Source: Ensifer sp. IC3342
Lineage (GTDB): Bacteria; Pseudomonadota; Alphaproteobacteria; Rhizobiales; Rhizobiaceae
DNA length: 64,000 bases
Direction of reading: 5' to 3'
NCBI RefSeq assembly: GCF_020193655.1
Contig: NZ_JADYVE010000008.1
Coordinates: 1-64,000, forward strand
Shown: piece by piece, positions 59,985 through 64,000 of the stretch
Layout: every line of letters starts with the position of its first letter
How positions within the stretch are numbered: the stretch's first letter is position 1
The notes under the pieces: generated by a model
What the model was told of the DNA's origin: nothing
Databases searched by the model: none
Seen by the model: only the letters and a program-made list of their open reading frames with translations
Program-made: the position numbers and the translations under genes

Positions 59985-61409
59985 GTGCCTGGAACCTCTT
60001 TTTTCAGCGACATGCTGCAGGGCATCACCGAGCGCGGGCGCAAGCTTCTGTTTGCCGGCTCGCGCACCGCGGAGGGAGCCGCCGAAGCCGATCTCGAGAC
60101 GCTCTGCGAAATGCTGCTGTCCAGCCGCGGTGAAGCGTCGGGAATGGCCATTGCGGCTGAAATCCTGGAACGCTGGAGCAAACTCGAAGGGACCGGCGTG
60201 CAGCAGTTCCTGCAGATGCTTGCTCAAAAATTCGGCGCCGATACGGCGAAGCTCGACAAGGCCGTCGACAGATACCGTGCCGAAAGAAGCGCTGCGACGA
60301 TCATCGCCCTCCACAATGCGGCCGAACCGCGGCGTCAGGAACTGCTGCGACGGCTGAACTTGGCGCCAAACGGCACGGCCAAGCTCGTCCAGATGCGTCA
60401 ACAGCTTCTTGGCCTCAGGGAACGGTCGGAGGAATTTCGCGCCGTCGACGCCGACTTCGCGCATCTGTTCGGCTCCTGGTTCAATCGCGGATTCCTCACG
60501 CTGCGGCCGATCGACTGGTCGACGCCGGCGCACATCCTGGAAAAAATCATCAAATACGAAGCCGTGCATGAGATCGCCGGCTGGGAGGAGTTGCGCCGAC
60601 GCCTGGCGCCGGCGGATCGGCGCTGCTTTGCCTTCTTCCATCCGCGGCTCGTGGACGAACCGCTCGTCTTCGTCGAGGTAGCACTCACCCAAAGCGTGCC
60701 AAGCGCCATCAAGGACGTGCTTGACGAGGGTCGAGCGCAAATCAGTGCCGATCAGGCGACAACCGCCGTCTTCTATTCGATCTCCAACTGCCAGGACGGC
60801 CTGCGCGGGATCTCCTTCGGCAACTTCCTGATCAAGCAGGTCGTCGAAGACCTGCGCCGGGATCTTCCCGGTCTCAAGAATTTCGTCACGCTATCGCCTG
60901 TCCCGGGCTTTGCCCGTTGGCTCGCCAAGGCGCTTGGCTCGGAAGGCGACCTTATGCTGACGGCCGAGGACCGAGCGGCGCTGGCACTGCTTAATGAACC
61001 GGGATGGGCTGATGACGATAGTAGGGTAAGCCAAGTCGAGCGCGTGCTGCTGCCGCTTGCAGCGCATTATTTCCTGATCGAACGCACGCCGGAGGGCCGC
61101 CCGGTCGACCCGGTCGCCCGCTTCCATCTCGGCAATGGCGCGCGGCTCGATAAGCTGAATTTCCTCGGCGATCGCTCGCCCAAGGCAATACAGCAGGCGC
61201 ACGGCCTGATGGTCAACTATCTCTACAAGCTCGAGGACATTGAGGCGAACCACGAGGCTCTGGCGCAACGCGGTGAGGTGACCGCATCGCCGGCCGTCAA
61301 AAACCTGCTTGCCCGGAATGGAGAAAACCGTCGCGCCGGCAAGCACCAGCAGGCTCCGCGTCGATTGGCGCAGGTCATGAACGCAAAGATTGGAGGAGGG
61401 CGCAAGTGA
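59985..61409 (+). CDS. matA: Malonyl-CoA decarboxylase
   Basis: The 474-residue enzyme turns malonyl-CoA into acetyl-CoA and carbon dioxide. The helical N-terminal part ends near residue 170; the acetyltransferase-like part holds IIKYEAVHEIAGWEELRRRL, CFAFFHPRLVDEPLVFVEVAL, FYSISNCQDGLRGISFGNFLIK, LSPVPGFARWL and HFHLGNGARLDKLN-like text (FHLGNGARLDKLN). It starts at GTG 59985 after AAAGGGAGGAG. Its stop overlaps the matB start. Confidence 0.95.
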   Translation: MPGTSFFSDMLQGITERGRKLLFAGSRTAEGAAEADLETLCEMLLSSRGEASGMAIAAEILERWSKLEGTGVQQFLQMLAQKFGADTAKLDKAVDRYRAERSAATIIALHNAAEPRRQELLRRLNLAPNGTAKLVQMRQQLLGLRERSEEFRAVDADFAHLFGSWFNRGFLTLRPIDWSTPAHILEKIIKYEAVHEIAGWEELRRRLAPADRRCFAFFHPRLVDEPLVFVEVALTQSVPSAIKDVLDEGRAQISADQATTAVFYSISNCQDGLRGISFGNFLIKQVVEDLRRDLPGLKNFVTLSPVPGFARWLAKALGSEGDLMLTAEDRAALALLNEPGWADDDSRVSQVERVLLPLAAHYFLIERTPEGRPVDPVARFHLGNGARLDKLNFLGDRSPKAIQQAHGLMVNYLYKLEDIEANHEALAQRGEVTASPAVKNLLARNGENRRAGKHQQAPRRLAQVMNAKIGGGRK

Positions 61410-62920
61410 GCAACCATCTGTTTGATGCCATTCGGTACGCTGCTTCCGGCGATACACCATTCATCCGGATTAATGGCGGTCGCATTTGGACATATGGTGA
61501 CGCGCTCGACCTTTCGGGCCGCATCGCCGGAGCGATCGATACGCTCGGCATCCGCCCGGGCGACCGTGTCGCGGTGCAGGTCGAAAAGAGCGCCGAGGCC
61601 CTGATCCTCTATCTCGCCTGTCTTCGCTGCGGTGCGGTCTACCTTCCGCTGAATACCGCCTACACGCTCACCGAACTCGACTATTTCATCGGCGACGCCG
61701 AGCCGCGGCTCGTCGTGGTTTCCTCGGCCGCTCGCGCGAGCGTCGAGAAAATCGCCGGGCCTCACGGTGCGATCGTCGAAACGCTCGATGCTGATGGCAC
61801 GGGTTCACTGCTCGAGCTTGCCCGTGACGAGTCGGCCGACTTCGTCGACGCTTCGCGTGCGACCGAGGATCTGGCGGCAATCCTCTATACTTCAGGAACG
61901 ACGGGGCGCTCCAAGGGTGCGATGCTGACGCACGGCAACCTGCTATCGAATGCCGTGACCTTGCGCGGCTGCTGGCGCGTGACCGCCGGGGACCGGCTGA
62001 TCCATGCCCTGCCGTTCTTCCACACCCACGGCCTCTTCGTCGCCACCAATGTCACGCTCATTGCCGGCGCCTCTATGTTCCTGCTGCCGAAGTTCGACCC
62101 GGACGAGGTCCTGTCGCTGATGCCGCAGGCGACGCTTCTGATGGGGGTTCCGACCTTTTACGTGCGCCTGCTGCAGAACCCGCGCCTCGGTCGGCAAACC
62201 GTCGCGAACATGCGCCTCTTCATTTCCGGTTCGGCGCCTCTGCTCGCCGAAACGCATATCGAGTTCCGGAAGCGCACCGGCCACGCCATCCTCGAGCGCT
62301 ACGGCATGACCGAGACGAACATGAACACGTCCAATCCCTATGACGGAGAACGGATCGCAGGGACGGTCGGATTTCCGCTTCCCGGTGTGATGGTACGCGT
62401 GACCGATCCCGCCACCGGCGCAGTGCTGCCGCCCGATGAAACCGGCATGATCGAAATCAAGGGACCGAACGTCTTCAAGGGCTACTGGCGCATGCCGGAA
62501 AAGACCGCCGCGGAATTCACCGCCGATGGATTCTTCATCAGCGGTGATCTCGGCAAGATCGACAGGCAAGGCTATGTCCACATCGTCGGCCGCAGCAAGG
62601 ACCTAGTGATTTCGGGCGGATACAACATCTATCCCAAGGAGGTCGAAGGCGAGATCGACCAGCTCGAAGGTGTCGCGGAAAGCGCCGTGATCGGCGTCCC
62701 GCATCCCGATTTCGGCGAGGGCGTGACCGCCATCGTCGTACGCAAGCCTGATGCGGTGCTGGACGAAATAGCCATCCTTGGCGCGCTCCAGGACCGGCTC
62801 GCACGCTACAAGCAGCCGAAGCGCATCATCTTCACCGAGGACCTGCCGCGCAACACGATGGGCAAGGTACAGAAGAACGTCCTGCGGCAAAAATACGCCG
62901 ACCTCTACGCTGAGACGTAA
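61406..62920 (+). CDS. matB: Malonyl-CoA synthetase
   Basis: The 504-residue ANL-family ligase makes malonyl-CoA from malonate, CoA and ATP. It has the AMP-binding P-loop YTSGTTGRSKGAMLTHGNL, LPFFHTHGLF, ERYGMTETNMNTSNPY, FISGDLGKIDRQGYVHIVGR and the C-terminal Lys in PRNTMGKVQKN. The GTG at 61406 overlaps the matA TGA (GTGA) and has GGAGGAGGG upstream. Confidence 0.95.
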   Translation: MSNHLFDAIRYAASGDTPFIRINGGRIWTYGDALDLSGRIAGAIDTLGIRPGDRVAVQVEKSAEALILYLACLRCGAVYLPLNTAYTLTELDYFIGDAEPRLVVVSSAARASVEKIAGPHGAIVETLDADGTGSLLELARDESADFVDASRATEDLAAILYTSGTTGRSKGAMLTHGNLLSNAVTLRGCWRVTAGDRLIHALPFFHTHGLFVATNVTLIAGASMFLLPKFDPDEVLSLMPQATLLMGVPTFYVRLLQNPRLGRQTVANMRLFISGSAPLLAETHIEFRKRTGHAILERYGMTETNMNTSNPYDGERIAGTVGFPLPGVMVRVTDPATGAVLPPDETGMIEIKGPNVFKGYWRMPEKTAAEFTADGFFISGDLGKIDRQGYVHIVGRSKDLVISGGYNIYPKEVEGEIDQLEGVAESAVIGVPHPDFGEGVTAIVVRKPDAVLDEIAILGALQDRLARYKQPKRIIFTEDLPRNTMGKVQKNVLRQKYADLYAET

Positions 62921-62924
62921 CGCG

Positions 62925-62956
62925 TCCGCGCGCCCTCTGGGAGGACGGCGCGCGGA
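62925..62956. terminator. Strong hairpin between matB and matC
   Basis: TCCGCGCGCC and GGCGCGCGGA form a perfect 10-bp GC stem with a 12-nt loop, followed by TATCTTCAATTCTT. It lies 5 bp after the matB stop and 60 bp before matC. It may lower matC transcription or protect the upstream mRNA. Confidence 0.7.
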
Positions 62957-63016
62957 TATCTTCAATTCTTGAAAACTTGAGCTCCCGGCGCTGGAGGCGC
63001 CGGAGGGAGGGGAATC

Positions 63017-64000
63017 ATGGGTATCGAAATCCTATCCATACTGCTGCTGATCGCCATGTTCGTCATCGCGACGGTCCAGCCGATCAATATGGGTGCGCTG
63101 GCATTCGGCTGCACGTTCCTGCTTGGATCGCTGATTATCGGCATGAAGGCCAACGACATTTTCGCGGGCTTCCCGAGCGACCTGTTCCTGACGCTGGTCG
63201 CGGTCACATATCTCTTCGCCATCGCGCAGATCAACGGCACCATCGACTGGCTCGTCGAATGCGCCGTGCGGCTGGTGCGCGGGCATGTCGCCTGGATTCC
63301 CTGGGTCATGTTCGTCGTTGCCGCCGTTATTACCGGCTTCGGCGCGCTCGGTCCGGCGGCCGTGGCGATCCTCGCCCCGGTCGCCCTGAGCTTTGCCGTG
63401 CAGTACCGCATCCACCCGGTAATGATGGGGCTGATGGTCATCCACGGCGCGCAGGCCGGCGGCTTTTCGCCAATCAGTGTCTATGGCGGCATCACCAACC
63501 AGATCGTCGCCAAGGCCGGACTGCCCTTCGCGCCGACGTCACTTTTCCTCTCCAGTTTCTTCTTCAACCTAGCGAATGCCGCGCTCGTCTTCTTCGTCTT
63601 CGGCGGGGCGCGGGTCATGAAGCAGAAACCGGTTGTCAGCGGCCCTTTGCCTGAACTCCACCCCGAGGGCGTGTCGGAGTCGATCAGAGGTCATGGCGGC
63701 ACGCCTGCCAAGGCGATCAGGGAACACGCCTACGGTACGGCGGCAGACACTCTTCAGACATTGCGCCTGACCCCGGAAAAGATCTTCACCTTGATCGGCC
63801 TCACGGCGCTCGGCATCGGCGCACTGGTCTTCAAGTTCAATGTCGGCCTGGTCGCGATCACCGTTGCCGTTGCGCTCGCCCTCCTCTCGCCGAAAACCCA
63901 AAAGGCGGCGATCGACAAGGTAAGCTGGTCGACCGTGCTTTTGATTGCCGGCATCATCACCTACGTCGGCGTAATGGAGAAGGCGGGGACCGTAGACTAT
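63017..64000 (+). CDS. matC: Malonate/dicarboxylate carrier MatC (partial at right edge)
   Basis: The first 328 codons are open to the window end. The protein is very hydrophobic with about nine helices so far (ILSILLLIAMFVIATVQPI; FVVAAVITGFGALGPAAVAI), the MatC N-terminal features AGFPSDLFLTLVAVTYLFAIAQ and IHGAQAGGFSPISVYGGITNQ, and a polar middle loop (about residues 210-250). It would import malonate for MatB. GGAGGGAGGGG precedes ATG 63017. The C-terminus is outside the window. Confidence 0.93.
   Translation, partial: MGIEILSILLLIAMFVIATVQPINMGALAFGCTFLLGSLIIGMKANDIFAGFPSDLFLTLVAVTYLFAIAQINGTIDWLVECAVRLVRGHVAWIPWVMFVVAAVITGFGALGPAAVAILAPVALSFAVQYRIHPVMMGLMVIHGAQAGGFSPISVYGGITNQIVAKAGLPFAPTSLFLSSFFFNLANAALVFFVFGGARVMKQKPVVSGPLPELHPEGVSESIRGHGGTPAKAIREHAYGTAADTLQTLRLTPEKIFTLIGLTALGIGALVFKFNVGLVAITVAVALALLSPKTQKAAIDKVSWSTVLLIAGIITYVGVMEKAGTVDY

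Noticed and set aside
1..64000. CRISPR array, tRNA or rRNA genes
   Set aside because: No regularly spaced repeats and no cloverleaf or rRNA sequence was noticed by eye; small tRNAs could still be missed without a scan.

Overview
The window looks like part of a Sinorhizobium/Ensifer (alphaproteobacterial rhizobium) genome, probably a megaplasmid or chromid. The reasons are GC-rich coding, a malonate matRABC operon with a rhizobial-type MatR operator, a Tad/Flp pilus locus beside a chemosensory cluster, a large KatE-type catalase, EcfG-like promoters, and a palindromic intergenic repeat resembling rhizobial RIME elements. This is inference from protein families and repeats; no rRNA or tRNA gene was seen.

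Layout. 1-1.73 kb: an IS30-family element and a decayed ISNCY-type transposase that abuts a sulfatase stop codon. 1.7-12.7 kb: a carbohydrate/glycerophosphodiester-type ABC import module (LacI regulator, binding protein, two permeases, ATPase), two glycerophosphodiesterase-like enzymes, a sulfatase, and a Rieske-ferredoxin-reductase fusion. 12.7-14.2 kb: a small unknown gene and a protein-L-isoaspartate methyltransferase. 14.3-42.1 kb: a surface-behaviour island. It holds a Tad pilus operon (cpaA, cpaB, a cpaE-tadE fusion, tadE/F, pilA, cpaF, tadB, tadC), a convergent chemosensory operon (cheR-cheW-mcp-cheA-cheB), a LuxR-type response regulator, two GGDEF-EAL proteins, and a separate secretin block (cpaC, small lipoprotein, L,D-transpeptidase, coiled-coil membrane protein, TadD-like TPR lipoprotein).

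42.2-59.1 kb is a stress and envelope-maintenance region: FKBP isomerase, YihY-type membrane protein, a DUF883/DUF1469/DUF3618 trio, a phospholipase-D/YbhN/YbhP-like trio, an AI-2E family permease, a KatE catalase, a methyltransferase-erythromycin-esterase fusion, DUF2267, and a nucleotidyltransferase-phosphoesterase pair. Several of these carry GGAAC-N18/19-TT motifs typical of EcfG (RpoE2) general-stress sigma factors. The region also keeps traces of a tandem duplication in which the two copies lost complementary sets of genes. 59.2-64 kb: matR divergent from matA-matB-matC (malonate uptake and conversion to malonyl-CoA and acetyl-CoA); matC runs off the right edge.

Most unusual points: a cytoplasmic CpaE ATPase fused through a prepilin-peptidase-type site to a TadE pseudopilin; a CheB whose receiver domain has lost its phosphorylation residues; the scattered Tad locus interleaved with chemosensory and c-di-GMP genes; and the run of EcfG-like promoters.
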